Shown: piece after piece, positions 36,002 to 45,945 of the stretch | How the letters are laid out: each line of letters opens with the position of its first letter | Numbering within the stretch: position 1 is the stretch's first letter | From: JBASEY01 sp049652745 | GTDB lineage: Bacteria > CSSED10-310 | NCBI GenBank assembly: GCA_049652745.1 | Contig: JBASEY010000049.1 | Span: 1-64,000, forward strand | Direction: 5' to 3' | Length of the DNA stretch: 64,000 nt | Notes under the pieces: model-generated | What the model was told of the DNA's origin: nothing | What the model saw: the letters and a program-made list of their open reading frames with translations, nothing else | The model's database searches: none | Program-made: the position numbers and the translations under genes

Positions 36002-37252
36002 CTAAAAAGAATAGGTCATTGAAATTGCCGCGAAATAACGTGAGTAGTCCGTATCGGCTTTCAATGGATAAGGAAATTTGGCGCCGGTAATTTTAGCAGA
36101 GTCATACCTGGCTTGCCCGGCGGAAATATCCAAATGCCATTCAAAAAAATCCAGGCCGAGCCCTGCCGTGATTCCCCGCTGCGCGGTGGAAGGAATCAAA
36201 GACATCTCATACCCCGGTATTCGACTTTCGGTATAATAGAAGCCGCCTGTTCGAAGAGTCATAAACCCTGACACCATGTATTCGATACCGACATGGCCGT
36301 GCCAGATGTCTTTCATGCGCGAAGGGATGGTTGTTTCCGCCGGAATGTAGGGAGGTGATGGGTCATCGGCTTTGATTATCAGCGTCTTCAATCTGCTGTA
36401 TTCCGTCCAGCCGGCATCCAGGTAAAGATCGATCCTTTCCGTAGCGATCCAATGAAATCCGATCTTCACTTCTTGAGGTATCTCGATTCGGATATTTCGT
36501 GTTCCGGAGGAGATCACGGAGCCGCCCATGATATCGGGGAGCTCGGTGGTGATTTTCGTGTCCAAGTCGTAGCGCATCTGAGGTCGGTATGTCAGGCCGG
36601 TTTTAAAGCGATAGGAAGGTGACCAAAGAACGCCTCCCAAAAAGTCGATATCCGAAAAAGATTTCATTTTCAGTTTCCAGTTCATGTCGAATGTCGGGTC
36701 AGGGCTGGACGGAAAGGGGTTGATTTTCCGTTCCCACTGGATGTGAGAACCTCTGAGGCCGGCTTTTACGCCGAACGCCCAATCTTGAAACGGCATAAAC
36801 CCGATCGCCAGGTCAAGGCCTCCTGAATAGAGCGTCATGTCTGTGCCTTGGTACCGAGTTGAAGCTTTATCAGGGAACTTGATTTTGTAAGTATCGAATG
36901 TATTCAACGAGATGCCCGCACTGACAAGGCGGGCGCCGAAGTTGATGCCGGCGGTGAAATTCGGCGCCAGAGAGGGTTTGTCCAGTGTTTTCCAGCGCTT
37001 GGCGCCATCTGGTTCAACGCTTCCATCGATCAGACTTCCTGCAAGTCCTGTGCTGATGGTAAAGCGTTCTATTTCGAACAGAGATGCGGGATTGGTATGC
37101 ATATTCGCCGGTTCGTTAAAACCGGTTGCCGTGAAACCGCCCAGAGCCATCGATCTGGGGCTGGCCCAGCGAAACGGAGGTGACTGTGCATGAAGCGCTG
37201 CGCACAAAAAAGCGGGAATAATCATCAGAAACAGAGTTTTTTTTGAGACCAT
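36002..37252 (-). CDS. FadL/OmpP1/TodX-type outer-membrane transport protein
   Basis: 416 aa. Signal peptide at 1-22, then MALGGFTATGFNEPANMHTNPA, the N-terminal hatch motif of the FadL family (the NPA plug). The rest is a beta-barrel of alternating aromatic strands, ending in the C-terminal Phe signature SMTYSF for BAM insertion. The family transports hydrophobic substrates such as long-chain fatty acids or aromatics; the substrate here is unknown. Good GGAGG site. Its presence shows that the organism has an outer membrane. Confidence 0.88.
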   Translation of the reverse strand: MVSKKTLFLMIIPAFLCAALHAQSPPFRWASPRSMALGGFTATGFNEPANMHTNPASLFEIERFTISTGLAGSLIDGSVEPDGAKRWKTLDKPSLAPNFTAGINFGARLVSAGISLNTFDTYKIKFPDKASTRYQGTDMTLYSGGLDLAIGFMPFQDWAFGVKAGLRGSHIQWERKINPFPSSPDPTFDMNWKLKMKSFSDIDFLGGVLWSPSYRFKTGLTYRPQMRYDLDTKITTELPDIMGGSVISSGTRNIRIEIPQEVKIGFHWIATERIDLYLDAGWTEYSRLKTLIIKADDPSPPYIPAETTIPSRMKDIWHGHVGIEYMVSGFMTLRTGGFYYTESRIPGYEMSLIPSTAQRGITAGLGLDFFEWHLDISAGQARYDSAKITGAKFPYPLKADTDYSRYFAAISMTYSF

Positions 37253-37348
37253 CGGAAACCTCCACAGGCAATTGAACCCGGCAATATGAACCGCTCATTA
37301 TTTTCAAGGGGTCTGCTTTATAAGTCAACTGATACAATAAGGTTCTAA

Positions 37349-37377
37349 TTGATGAAGCGCCTGTTTTTTGCTACACT
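37349..37377 (+). promoter_or_regulatory. extended -10 sigma-70 promoter for the nitrilase-family gene
   Basis: TTGATG (37349-37354), a 17-nt spacer and TACACT (37372-37377), with TG at 37369-37370, the extended -10 position. The predicted start is near 37384, about 42 nt before the ATG. Confidence 0.7.
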
Positions 37378-37425
37378 GCCTTTTTGAATGGGGATTCAAC
37401 ATTTTGAAATATAAGGAGAATATTG

Positions 37426-38226
37426 ATGCGTATCGGATACATACAAATGACGCCGGAATTCGGCAGGTTGGAAGACAATGTCGCCGAAGCTCTTGAGTTG
37501 ATCAGTCAGACTGAAGCGGACTTGCTGGTTTTGCCTGAATTGTTCAACAGTGGATATCTGTTTATCGAAAAAGATGAGGTCGCCGAGTTATCTGAAAGAA
37601 TTCCTGATGGTTACACGACTCAGGCGCTGCTGTCGGTATCGGAGGAAACGGGGAGTCTGATTGCCGCAGGCTTGCCTGAACGAGACGGCGACAAGTTTTA
37701 TAATTCCGCCGTGCTGGTCACTCCTGAGGGAAAGGTGCACCGATACCGTAAAACTCATTTGTTCGACAGAGAAAAGCTGTTTTTTGATCCGGGAGATACC
37801 GGATTTGAGGTTTTTCATACGAAGAAAGGCGTTCGGATCGGGTTGATGATATGTTTTGATTGGTATTTCCCGGAATCCATGCGCACGTTGGCGTTGTCTG
37901 GCGCCCAAATAATCGCGCATCCATCAAACCTGGTTCTGCCTTATTGTCCACGGGCGATGGTGACCCGCTGCCTGGAAAATCGCGTTTTCGGTATCACCGC
38001 AAACAGATCAGGGCGGGAGCAGCGAGGCGGTTTCGAACTCACTTACATCGGTAACAGTAGGATCATCGGCCCGGATGCAACCGTTCTATGCCGGAGCGAT
38101 GCGGAAGAGACGATTGTTTCCGTATGTGATATCGATCCTTCTATCGCCGATAATAAATCACTCAACAGCAGAAATAATATCGTGTCCGATCGTCGGCCGG
38201 AATTGTATCACCCTACCTGTTCATGA
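37426..38226 (+). CDS. carbon-nitrogen hydrolase (nitrilase superfamily)
   Basis: Predicted omega-amidase or N-carbamoylputrescine/beta-ureidopropionase-type amidohydrolase. The Glu-Lys-Cys triad is intact: LPELFNSGY (Glu38), YRKTHLF (Lys109) and MICFDWYFPE (Cys143). At 266 aa it has the minimal single-domain size and no signal peptide. The ATG follows AAGGAG; a TTG one codon upstream is less likely. It is followed by the surface-glycan operon. The precise amide substrate cannot be read from the sequence. Confidence 0.85.
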   Translation: MRIGYIQMTPEFGRLEDNVAEALELISQTEADLLVLPELFNSGYLFIEKDEVAELSERIPDGYTTQALLSVSEETGSLIAAGLPERDGDKFYNSAVLVTPEGKVHRYRKTHLFDREKLFFDPGDTGFEVFHTKKGVRIGLMICFDWYFPESMRTLALSGAQIIAHPSNLVLPYCPRAMVTRCLENRVFGITANRSGREQRGGFELTYIGNSRIIGPDATVLCRSDAEETIVSVCDIDPSIADNKSLNSRNNIVSDRRPELYHPTCS

Positions 38227-38335
38227 CGGAAATAAAGGTGATAATGCCTTGACCGGAAAGCATTTAAACGCTAAACATACGTCCTGAACCCTGGTGTTGA
38301 GCAGGTCTTATTGTTTTGGATTTATCTATATTGTC

Positions 38336-39424
38336 ATGAAAAATAAAAAGTCATTTCTTTTCGCATTTCTAACAGTATTGATATCTTTGGTTGTCACAGC
38401 TTTAGGGTTGGAGATAATCGTCAGAATAGTGTTTTTTCAGCCGACAGGCCGGACGGCTGTTCCCTATGAAATGCGTTTGTCGGAACTCGAGGGCGTGGAA
38501 TATGAACTCACACCCAATCGTGAATATCGATGGAAGTACGGGCCGCGAAAACTGTTCGAACGAGGTTTCAGTATTCCCGTGAGAATAAATTCCGATGGAT
38601 ACCGTGGTCGAGAACTTCTGGATCCAAAACCAGGCAATCACTATCGGATTCTTGCTTTAGGTGATTCATTCACCCTGGGAGTTGGTGTCAGAGAGGAAGA
38701 TATATGGGTTACCAGACTTGAAAATTTGATTCGGACAGAAAAGTCGTCTGAGTTGGCGAAGAAATATGACGTTGTCGAAATAGTCAATACTGGTGTAGGA
38801 GGCTGGGATACTTTAGCGGAATATCATTACCTGCGTCAGAAAGGCATGAAGCATAATCCGGATGCAATCATATTGGGATTTTGTGTGAACGATTTTCAAA
38901 TCGATTTTGCCGAGATTTGGATAGATAGTGAAGGCATGATGAGAAGTCGTCAAAAAGGAAAAACACGAGAGAGGTTTCAGGGTTTGTTGCTGAAAGATAA
39001 TACATCTAAAAAGAAGTGGTGGGAGTGGATAGCTGAAAACAGCCATTTGATTCGATGGATCAGTAGCAGAGACATGATTTTTCAAAGCAACCCATTGATG
39101 GCTCAGTACGGAAAAAGAGAAAAAAGATTGGTTTTTAGGGCTGTCGATAAGATTCATTCAATTGCTAAAAAGGCAAAGATACCTCTATACATATGCCTAT
39201 TCCCGTATCTTGAAGATACGATTTCCGGTTGTGATAAGCAGGGGCTCGATGAATTGGAGGAACATTGCCTTGCCTTGGAAATACCTGTGTTGAGAATGGA
39301 TGAGGCTTTGAAAGGTCGTCGAGCGGAAGATTTATGGGTGCATCCCAGAGATCATCACCCGAATGCTGTGGCGCATGCGCTATACGCCGAGCATATCTAT
39401 AAATATTTTTTCGTGGAAAAATAA
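38336..39424 (+). CDS. SGNH/GDSL-like hydrolase with N-terminal membrane anchor
   Basis: About 362 aa. An uncleaved signal-anchor (about 6-32) is followed by the SGNH block I ALGDSFTLGVG and later GxGGWDT (block II-like) and CVNDF (block III N). The C-terminal WVHPRDHHPNAVAHALYA gives the block V D-x-x-H/HPN pair. Enzymes of this fold acylate or deacylate glycans, such as O-acetyl groups on polysaccharide. It opens a run of glycan and methyltransferase genes. The start is uncertain: no ribosome site, and a TTG at 38294 is the other option. Confidence 0.8.
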   Translation: MKNKKSFLFAFLTVLISLVVTALGLEIIVRIVFFQPTGRTAVPYEMRLSELEGVEYELTPNREYRWKYGPRKLFERGFSIPVRINSDGYRGRELLDPKPGNHYRILALGDSFTLGVGVREEDIWVTRLENLIRTEKSSELAKKYDVVEIVNTGVGGWDTLAEYHYLRQKGMKHNPDAIILGFCVNDFQIDFAEIWIDSEGMMRSRQKGKTRERFQGLLLKDNTSKKKWWEWIAENSHLIRWISSRDMIFQSNPLMAQYGKREKRLVFRAVDKIHSIAKKAKIPLYICLFPYLEDTISGCDKQGLDELEEHCLALEIPVLRMDEALKGRRAEDLWVHPRDHHPNAVAHALYAEHIYKYFFVEK

Positions 39425-39477
39425 TGTTACAATGGTTGAGGTCGTAGTTTGAGTGGAAATCTTCAGCAGGTAAAGAG

Positions 39478-40269
39478 ATGAAAGCAGAGGAGAAAGATTT
39501 ATCGATTATCACGATCTCGACGAATGAAGGGTCGCAGCTTGCCGACAGCGCGCGTTCGATATACGCCGGTTTGGGTGATCTGAAAGTGGAATATTTTGTG
39601 ATCGACAATGCGTCCTCGGATTCAACCACAGACGTAATCGCCGACTACCCCGATATTCATCTGATTAGGAACACGGAGAAAAAAGGGTTTGCCACCAACA
39701 ACAATTCGGCGATGATGCGATCCACCGGGAAATATATTCTTTTATTGAATCCTGATACCATATTGGATACGGATACACTGCCTTACATGGTTTCCTACTT
39801 GGAAAATCATCCTGATGTCGGTGCGGCGTCATGCAAGCTGGTCAATCCGGACGGCTCGATACAGTACACCGCCCGTCGTTTTCCCACCCCGGCGGCGGTT
39901 GTTGCCCGGTGGGCTCATTTTGACCGCTTGTTTCCTCGTATACAATCGTTGCAGAGTTACCTGATGAGTGACTGGGATCATGAGACGGAGCGGGACGTCG
40001 ACTGGCTTGTCGGCGCCTTCATCATGGTTCGGCGGGAGGTTCTTGACAGCGTCGGATTGCTGGACCCGGCATTTGATCCTCTTTATTATGAGGATATCGA
40101 CTGGTGTTATCGAATATGGAAAGCCGGTTGGCGGATTCGGTACGTTCCTCATGTAAAAATCGTGCATTTATATGATCGAGAAAGCGCTCAGACATTGTTC
40201 AACAAGTGGACGTTTGTTCATTTACGAAATATCTTACGGTATTTCTGGAAACATAGGCGAGGTCTTTGA
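39478..40269 (+). CDS. family 2 glycosyltransferase
   Basis: GT-A fold inverting transferase. It has LSIITISTNEG at the start, DNASSDSTTDVI, LLNPDTIL (the DxD-equivalent metal motif) and a GAFIMVRREVLDSVGLLDPAFDPLYYEDIDWCYRIWKAGWRI acceptor-site region typical of rhamnosyl or other deoxy-sugar transferases. At 263 aa it has no membrane helix; it is probably peripheral on the inner face. Its TGA overlaps the next ATG by one base, so it is coupled to the B12 radical SAM gene. Confidence 0.88.
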   Translation: MKAEEKDLSIITISTNEGSQLADSARSIYAGLGDLKVEYFVIDNASSDSTTDVIADYPDIHLIRNTEKKGFATNNNSAMMRSTGKYILLLNPDTILDTDTLPYMVSYLENHPDVGAASCKLVNPDGSIQYTARRFPTPAAVVARWAHFDRLFPRIQSLQSYLMSDWDHETERDVDWLVGAFIMVRREVLDSVGLLDPAFDPLYYEDIDWCYRIWKAGWRIRYVPHVKIVHLYDRESAQTLFNKWTFVHLRNILRYFWKHRRGL

Positions 40270-41750
40270 TGCGGGTTATTCTGGTCAATTCTCCCTGGGT
40301 TTGCAATGAGCGATATACAAGCGTCAAAGCAGGAGCGCGCTGGCCGCATGTTCGATCCAGAAAAAAAACGCTTCCCTATTATCCGTATCCATTTGCGATG
40401 GCTTACGCAACAGCCAATCTTGTTCGCGCCGGCCATGATGCGGTGTTGCTGGATGCCGTAGCGTTGGAGATGACCACTGAAAAGGCCTTGAAAACCATTA
40501 TCGACGATGAGCCGGATCTGGTGGTTTTGGAGACGTCGACGCCGTCGATTTATGTTGACCTTGAGTTTACTGAACATTTATCGGAAAAATTGGATGTCCC
40601 AATTGTTTTTTCAGGGCCTCATGCCACAGCGCTTCCCGATGAGGTTTTATCAAAATCGAATGCGCTTGCAGTGCTCCGCGGTGAATATGACGAGACGATC
40701 GTGGACCTGGTTTCCACCTTGGAATCTCATAGAGACTTGAGCGGTGTTTCAGGCTTGTCATGGCGATCGAATGGAACGATAAAAAACAACCCTGATCGAC
40801 CGCTGATTCAAAATTTGGATGATTTGCCGTATCCCGAACGCGATTCGCTGCTGATGGAAAAATATACTGACCCGGCTTGTAAAAAATTTCCCAATGTGAG
40901 TATTTTAACCAGCCGCGGCTGCCCTCATTCCTGCGTGTTTTGCCTGGAATCAACCGTTTTTTTTCATTCACCCTCATTTCGAAGACGTCGTCCGGAGTGT
41001 GTGGTCGATGAGATGCTGTACGTCAAAGAAAAATTCAACGCCCAAGAAATCTATTTTGACGATTCGTCGTTCACTGCCAGCCGAGATCATGCAAGGGCTG
41101 TTGCAGAAGAGATTTTAAAGCGCAATCTTAAAATACCATGGTCGGCAATGGCCGATGCCAGGGTGGATGACGACACGCTGAAGTTGCTGAGACGGGCGAA
41201 TTGCATCGGTTTGAAATTCGGTGTCGAAACAGCGGATAGAGAACGGATGGAGGCGATACACAAAAATCTTGATTTGGATCATGTCAAACGTTTTGTTTCC
41301 ACTTGTAAAAAATTGGGTATTGCGACCCACGGAACCTTCATGTTCGGTTTGCCGGGAGAAACCCGGGAATCGCTGCGTAAAACACTTGAATATGCGGAGC
41401 AGTTGCGATGTACAACCAGCCAGTTTTCCGTCGCGACGCCATTTCCCGGCACACCGTTTTACGATCAGGCGGTTCGGGAAGGATGGTTGATTACGGATGA
41501 CTGGTCACGCTGGGATGGAGCCGGGTCGTCGGTATTGGCTTATCCGGATTGTTCACAAGAAGATATACTCGAAGCGCTCGAGAAAGCCAGGAAAATGAAA
41601 ATCCGGCTTCTGTTGAAAAATCCGCCGGTTTTGATGCAATACCTATGGAAATTGTATAAAATTAAAGGTTTTAAAGGCTTGATGACGGATTTGACTGCAA
41701 AGACACGATATATGATCGAAAAAATCCCGGCTCGAAAGACGGACCCGTGA
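40269..41750 (+). CDS. B12-binding-domain radical SAM protein (BchE-like group)
   Basis: 493 aa. An N-terminal cobalamin-binding-type domain is followed by the radical SAM motif SRGCPHSCVFCLE (CxxxCxxC), a TIM barrel and a C-terminal helical tail. Related enzymes methylate unactivated carbons or modify isoprenoid or sugar moieties. In this operon, between a glycosyltransferase and two SAM methyltransferases, a role in decorating a surface glycan or lipid carrier is inferred. Start ATG overlaps the upstream stop by 1 nt; the TTG one codon earlier is unlikely. Confidence 0.83.
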   Translation: MRVILVNSPWVCNERYTSVKAGARWPHVRSRKKTLPYYPYPFAMAYATANLVRAGHDAVLLDAVALEMTTEKALKTIIDDEPDLVVLETSTPSIYVDLEFTEHLSEKLDVPIVFSGPHATALPDEVLSKSNALAVLRGEYDETIVDLVSTLESHRDLSGVSGLSWRSNGTIKNNPDRPLIQNLDDLPYPERDSLLMEKYTDPACKKFPNVSILTSRGCPHSCVFCLESTVFFHSPSFRRRRPECVVDEMLYVKEKFNAQEIYFDDSSFTASRDHARAVAEEILKRNLKIPWSAMADARVDDDTLKLLRRANCIGLKFGVETADRERMEAIHKNLDLDHVKRFVSTCKKLGIATHGTFMFGLPGETRESLRKTLEYAEQLRCTTSQFSVATPFPGTPFYDQAVREGWLITDDWSRWDGAGSSVLAYPDCSQEDILEALEKARKMKIRLLLKNPPVLMQYLWKLYKIKGFKGLMTDLTAKTRYMIEKIPARKTDP

Positions 41751-42448
41751 TGGAATATCGTCCCGAGATAACCTGGAAAGCACAGGAATATATCCGCACA
41801 CACGGATTGGCGCCGACTCATAAACGCATAGTCGAAATCACCGGCAAGAACCGCGTCGTGCTCGATGTCGGCTGTGCCTGGGGATACTTGGGGGAGGCTT
41901 TGAGCACCAATGGATGTCGAGTCATTGGTATTGAAAAGGATGCCGCCGCCGCTGAACAAGCTCGAGAAGCTTGTGAAAAGGTCCTTGTCGGCGACGTGGA
42001 TGATCCCAGAGTATTATCTTCGGCCGGCAAGGATTTCGATGTAATAATATGTGCGGATGTTCTGGAACATCTTGTCGATCCATGGACAGCCTTGAAAACC
42101 TTAAAAAATCTTCTAGGGCCGGAAGGCGAACTCATTGTATCCATTCCCAATATCGCTTATTGGCAAATGAGACTGCATCTTTTAAAGGGACGGTTCGATT
42201 ACACCGATACCGGCCTCCTGGACAGGACTCATCTTCGGTTTTTCACAATCGATACATTCAAGCAAATGCTTCGTGAATGCGGATTGAAGATAACCGAAAG
42301 AATCATCAACGATGCCGGGCTTCCTGGTTTTCCCAGACCGAAAGATTGGAGCAGGCTGCCGTCTTGGGTAAGACAGATGGTGACCTGGTTTCCCAATTTA
42401 TGTGTTTTTCATGCCATCTATCGGTTGAAACCTGAAAGAGATGCTTGA
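41750..42448 (+). CDS. SAM-dependent methyltransferase (class I)
   Basis: 232 aa. Rossmann motif I VLDVGCAWGYLGEAL, motif II around VIGIEKDA, ICADVLEHLVDPW, and a post-Rossmann FTIDTFKQML. Similar proteins in glycan clusters methylate sugars or lipid intermediates. It is coupled by 1-nt overlaps at both ends (upstream radical SAM and downstream methyltransferase). The acceptor is unknown. Confidence 0.85.
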   Translation: MEYRPEITWKAQEYIRTHGLAPTHKRIVEITGKNRVVLDVGCAWGYLGEALSTNGCRVIGIEKDAAAAEQAREACEKVLVGDVDDPRVLSSAGKDFDVIICADVLEHLVDPWTALKTLKNLLGPEGELIVSIPNIAYWQMRLHLLKGRFDYTDTGLLDRTHLRFFTIDTFKQMLRECGLKITERIINDAGLPGFPRPKDWSRLPSWVRQMVTWFPNLCVFHAIYRLKPERDA

Positions 42449-43203
42449 TGGACAGGCTTCGCCGGATTTTGATGCAAATACTTCCCCGTGGCTGGTGGGA
42501 TCGAATCGACCTGGAAAACGCCGGAATCCGTGATTTCGTACGCAAAGCCGCTGGGCAGGTCGCTCCTGATGAACGCCTGCTGGATGCAGGCGCCGGCCAA
42601 TGCCTCTATAAAAACTTTTTTCGGCATGCTCGTTATATCGCTGTGGATTTTGGGTGTGGAGAGAACAAATGGGACTATTCCGGCCTGGATGTGCTGGGAC
42701 GATTGGAAAACCTGCCTTTCCAGGATGCCGTCTTCGATGCCGTTCTGTGTACGCAGGTCCTCGAGCATGTTCCTGAGCCGGAAAAGATTTTGCGGGAGCT
42801 TCACAGGGTGACGCGGTCGGGCGGCAGGCTATATTTAACGGCGCCTCAGGGTTTTGGTGAGCATCAGGCGCCGCACGACTATTTCCGTTTTACACGTTAT
42901 GGGTTGCGGCACATCCTTGAAAAAGCAGGCTGGTCCGTCGTCTCGATCGAACCCCGCGGCGGCTTTTTCCGATATATCGCTGTGATGATGATGTGGTTTT
43001 ATATCTATTTTTTCCCTGAATCGCGACCCAAATGGCTCAAGATTGTGTTGGCTCCGCTCCAATTGCTTGTCGCAGTGGGGTTGATCGTTGTCGGTGTTCC
43101 CATCGTGCAGGCTCTGGACGGGTTGGACCATGAAAAATGTATCACGCTGGGCTATGCAGTGGAATGTTTTCGAGAGAAGGAAACGGAAAGCGATGATCGA
43201 TAA
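42448..43203 (+). CDS. SAM-dependent methyltransferase with C-terminal hydrophobic segment
   Basis: 251 aa. Motif I LLDAGAGQCLYK is atypical (GAGQC in place of GxGxG). FDAVLCTQVLEHVPEPEKILREL and LYLTAPQGFGEHQAPHDYFRFT follow, as in many cell-surface methyltransferases. Hydrophobic stretches near the C-terminus (MMMWFYIYFF and LQLLVAVGLIVVGVPIV) imply membrane association. It is the second coupled methyltransferase of the cluster. Confidence 0.83.
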   Translation: MDRLRRILMQILPRGWWDRIDLENAGIRDFVRKAAGQVAPDERLLDAGAGQCLYKNFFRHARYIAVDFGCGENKWDYSGLDVLGRLENLPFQDAVFDAVLCTQVLEHVPEPEKILRELHRVTRSGGRLYLTAPQGFGEHQAPHDYFRFTRYGLRHILEKAGWSVVSIEPRGGFFRYIAVMMMWFYIYFFPESRPKWLKIVLAPLQLLVAVGLIVVGVPIVQALDGLDHEKCITLGYAVECFREKETESDDR

Positions 43204-43322
43204 GAAATGTCTCCATAAAAGTGATATTATGCGCCGATTGATTTTGACGAATGTTGAAATGCGATTAAGAGAATGCAGATTGGTAAAATTCTTTCATCCG
43301 ATGTGGGAGTGAGGTTGAGAGT

Positions 43323-43799
43323 ATGCTGGCCGACAGCGATCTTTCGTCCGATATGGGATGCCGATCTTCGGGGCTGATGACCCGCTATGGTTGTTTTTTA
43401 CAGGAATGGCTGTTGAGTATTCCGTTGTTTATCGGCTGGTTTTTCTCACTGCACGGTACTGTTTCCGGCCTTGTTTTTCCGGCAGGCTGGTTTGTCATGG
43501 GCTCGGCAACCGGCATAACCTGTCATCTGGGGTGCCTGGCTCGGCGTGAATGCGGAGATTTAAGGTTTGTCTGCTTATCGCTCTATAAAAAATACCCGGT
43601 GTGGTTAAACTGGGTTTTAGCGTTGGTTTGTATCGGAGTTTTGCTTAAGCCATTTTTTGCGCTCAGCGTTTATCTCGCTGCCGGTTTGGCTTTTTATCGA
43701 GGTTATGCTTTCAGAGGAATGGAAAAAAAGGGGTTGGGAGCGCTGTTTCTGGATATGTCGATTCGGATAGCTGGTGGAATTGTGCTTGGAAGGATATAG
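43323..43799 (+). CDS. unknown multi-pass membrane protein
   Basis: 158 aa. Four likely membrane stretches, roughly at 28-46, 50-68, 93-112 and 115-126, then an amphipathic end. Cys-rich around residues 62-80 (CHLGCLARRECGDLRFVC). The ATG has GAGG 8 nt upstream. No family is recognised. Placed within the surface-glycan operon, it could be a carrier or scaffold, but that is positional only. The 119-bp gap upstream contains a 39-codon open frame (43193-43312) of doubtful status. Confidence 0.55.
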   Translation: MLADSDLSSDMGCRSSGLMTRYGCFLQEWLLSIPLFIGWFFSLHGTVSGLVFPAGWFVMGSATGITCHLGCLARRECGDLRFVCLSLYKKYPVWLNWVLALVCIGVLLKPFFALSVYLAAGLAFYRGYAFRGMEKKGLGALFLDMSIRIAGGIVLGRI

Positions 43800-43803
43800 C
43801 TCG

Positions 43804-45945
43804 ATGCAGCCCAGGTTTGTTTCCAGAAATCCAACCGCTTTTCCTGCCGTTATCTTGTTTTCGATTGTAATTGTTTCGTGGTTCGTTCAAACGACGTTTC
43901 CCGTTCAAAGTTTTGATTTTTATTATCATTTAGCCACAGGCCGATGGATTGTCGACCACGCATCGATACCATTCCACGATGTTTTTTCATCGACAGCGCC
44001 GGGAACGCGCTGGGTCACCCATGAGTGGGCAACGCAGGTTGCTCTGTATCTGGCGTATCTTTTATTTGGTATCGACGGTCTTGTTTTGTTGAAAGCCGCT
44101 TGGCTGTCGGCGGCGGCGGCTCTGTTGTGCCTGCTGGGCGGCAAACTGCAATCCCCGGCTTGGTGGACGGCGCTTCTAGTGTCTGCTGCAGCGCCATGCA
44201 TCGCTTTTCGCGCTTTTTTGCGTCCGCATGTCCTGTCCTATGGCCTGATGATTATTCTCCTGACAATGCTTTATGGAAACGTTCCAGCCAAAAAACGCTC
44301 GCGAATCATCTCCCTTGGAGTCCTGTTTTTCATTTGGGGCAATTGCCATTCAGCCTTTGTTTTTGGGATTTTTATCCTGAGTGTTTATGAATGCAGTTCA
44401 CTGCTCAGTGATCGGTCTCATTTTCGCCAAAATGTTCGAGACAGCCTATCGACAGTTGGTGTCGCATCGGGGGCCTCCATGCTGAATCCGAATACCTGGC
44501 GGTCTTTTATGTATCCCTTTAAATTCATAAAGCATTCCGAGTTGTTCGGTCTGGTGGCTGAATTGCGCCCGATCACGACTGCGGAATTCAGAGGGGCGTG
44601 GTTCATCCCGATTTTTTACGTCTTGATGATTGCGGCCGCCCTGGTTTTTCTGATCCGCATACGGCATGGTTCATATCGGGAACTGGTATATCTGGTAGTA
44701 TTCGGCTACATGGCAATTAACAGCATTCGAAATTTGCCCAATGCGGTATTGGTTGTTTTACCCGGCTTATTTTTACACGGTGGAGCCTTGCTGGGGCGGA
44801 TAACGGATCGGCTCAGCGGGAAGCGCATCGGGTTGGCGGCAGCGGCCGCCGCGGTCGCTTTGGCGCCGATCTTTATGATCTACACGGCTCTTTCTCGAGG
44901 AATTCCCACAGAGCGGCTTGGCCGCAGGCAGGTAGGCTTGGGTATTCGGGAGATGAATTACCCTCTGGGCTCTGTCGATTATTTAAAGAAAAATTCCATA
45001 AACGGTCATTATTTCAACACGTTCGCTTTTGGAGGCTACCTGTTATGGGCTCTTTATCCTGAGCCTTCCGTATTCATCGATGGGCGTCTTTTCGTTTTTT
45101 ACGGTCCTGTCATGAAAGCATACCGTGATGTGATCGATGGTGGGCTGTCTTTGGATGAGTTACACAGGCGTTATGGTGTGACGCATCTTGTGCTGGCCTA
45201 TCCGGAATCGTCGGAAGGAATGAGAGAGGGATTATATACATCATTGCTGAAAAGCTCCGACTGGAGACCGGTTTATTGGGATGACAATTCCATGGTTTTT
45301 TTACTTCAAAATTCTGAAAATGCTGCGCTTGTAAGCAGAGATGCCTACAAGGTGGTTCATCCATTGCATAGAACGATTGAACAGATCGATGCCATGCTGA
45401 AATCGAACCCGGAAGCAGCCTATCAAGAAGCTGTCAGAGCCCACCGCTTTTATCCGCGTAACACCGGCGCCGCGGTCATTTTGGGTCGTTATTGCCAAAA
45501 CTATGAGCATTCATATCTCAAAGCGGTTGAATACTATGATCTGGTTTTGAACAAACACCCAGACAACAAACAGATACGGATTCAAAAGGCAAGAGCTTTG
45601 ATGGATTACGGCTTGTTTTCAGAAGCCGAAGCGGAATGGCGAAGCGCCGTCGATCCCAAGAGGTTTGATGGATTTATCATGATGAATATCGGTATATGTC
45701 TTCATCGTCAGGGTAAGCCTGATAAAGCCATCGAGTATTATAACCTGGTCGATAAGTCAGGATATCGCTCTGCCGAGCTAATGAACGGATTTGGTATTTA
45801 TCATATCGAAAAAGGTAATATTCAGCAGGCGATGTCATATTGGAGAAAAGGGTTGGAGTTGGAACCTGAGCACAAGCAGATGCAGCGCAATTTGCTTAGG
45901 GCGGAACGGATGTTGGAACGGAGCATGCAGGAAGGGGATGAATGA
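43804..45945 (+). CDS. GT-C-like multi-pass membrane protein fused to TPR domain
   Basis: 713 aa from the ATG with GGAAGG upstream. It has an N-terminal multi-helix membrane region (about 1-385). Its first luminal loop FYYHLATGRWIVDHASIPFHDVFSSTAPGTRWVTHEWATQ looks like the first extracytoplasmic loop of GT-C/PMT-type transferases, although no exact family is clear. A soluble domain (about 390-530) and a C-terminal TPR array (about 530-710, NKHPDNKQIRIQKARALMDYGLFSEAEAEW-type repeats) follow. The overlap with the next ATG is ATGA (4 nt). Possibly a polymerase, ligase or transferase of the glycan pathway, by inference. Confidence 0.7.
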   Translation: MQPRFVSRNPTAFPAVILFSIVIVSWFVQTTFPVQSFDFYYHLATGRWIVDHASIPFHDVFSSTAPGTRWVTHEWATQVALYLAYLLFGIDGLVLLKAAWLSAAAALLCLLGGKLQSPAWWTALLVSAAAPCIAFRAFLRPHVLSYGLMIILLTMLYGNVPAKKRSRIISLGVLFFIWGNCHSAFVFGIFILSVYECSSLLSDRSHFRQNVRDSLSTVGVASGASMLNPNTWRSFMYPFKFIKHSELFGLVAELRPITTAEFRGAWFIPIFYVLMIAAALVFLIRIRHGSYRELVYLVVFGYMAINSIRNLPNAVLVVLPGLFLHGGALLGRITDRLSGKRIGLAAAAAAVALAPIFMIYTALSRGIPTERLGRRQVGLGIREMNYPLGSVDYLKKNSINGHYFNTFAFGGYLLWALYPEPSVFIDGRLFVFYGPVMKAYRDVIDGGLSLDELHRRYGVTHLVLAYPESSEGMREGLYTSLLKSSDWRPVYWDDNSMVFLLQNSENAALVSRDAYKVVHPLHRTIEQIDAMLKSNPEAAYQEAVRAHRFYPRNTGAAVILGRYCQNYEHSYLKAVEYYDLVLNKHPDNKQIRIQKARALMDYGLFSEAEAEWRSAVDPKRFDGFIMMNIGICLHRQGKPDKAIEYYNLVDKSGYRSAELMNGFGIYHIEKGNIQQAMSYWRKGLELEPEHKQMQRNLLRAERMLERSMQEGDE

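Noticed and set aside
43193..43312. 39-codon frame between the second methyltransferase and a membrane protein
   Set aside because: Positioned plausibly, with an 11-nt overlap of the previous stop, but no homology or strong ribosome site. Left unannotated pending conservation.
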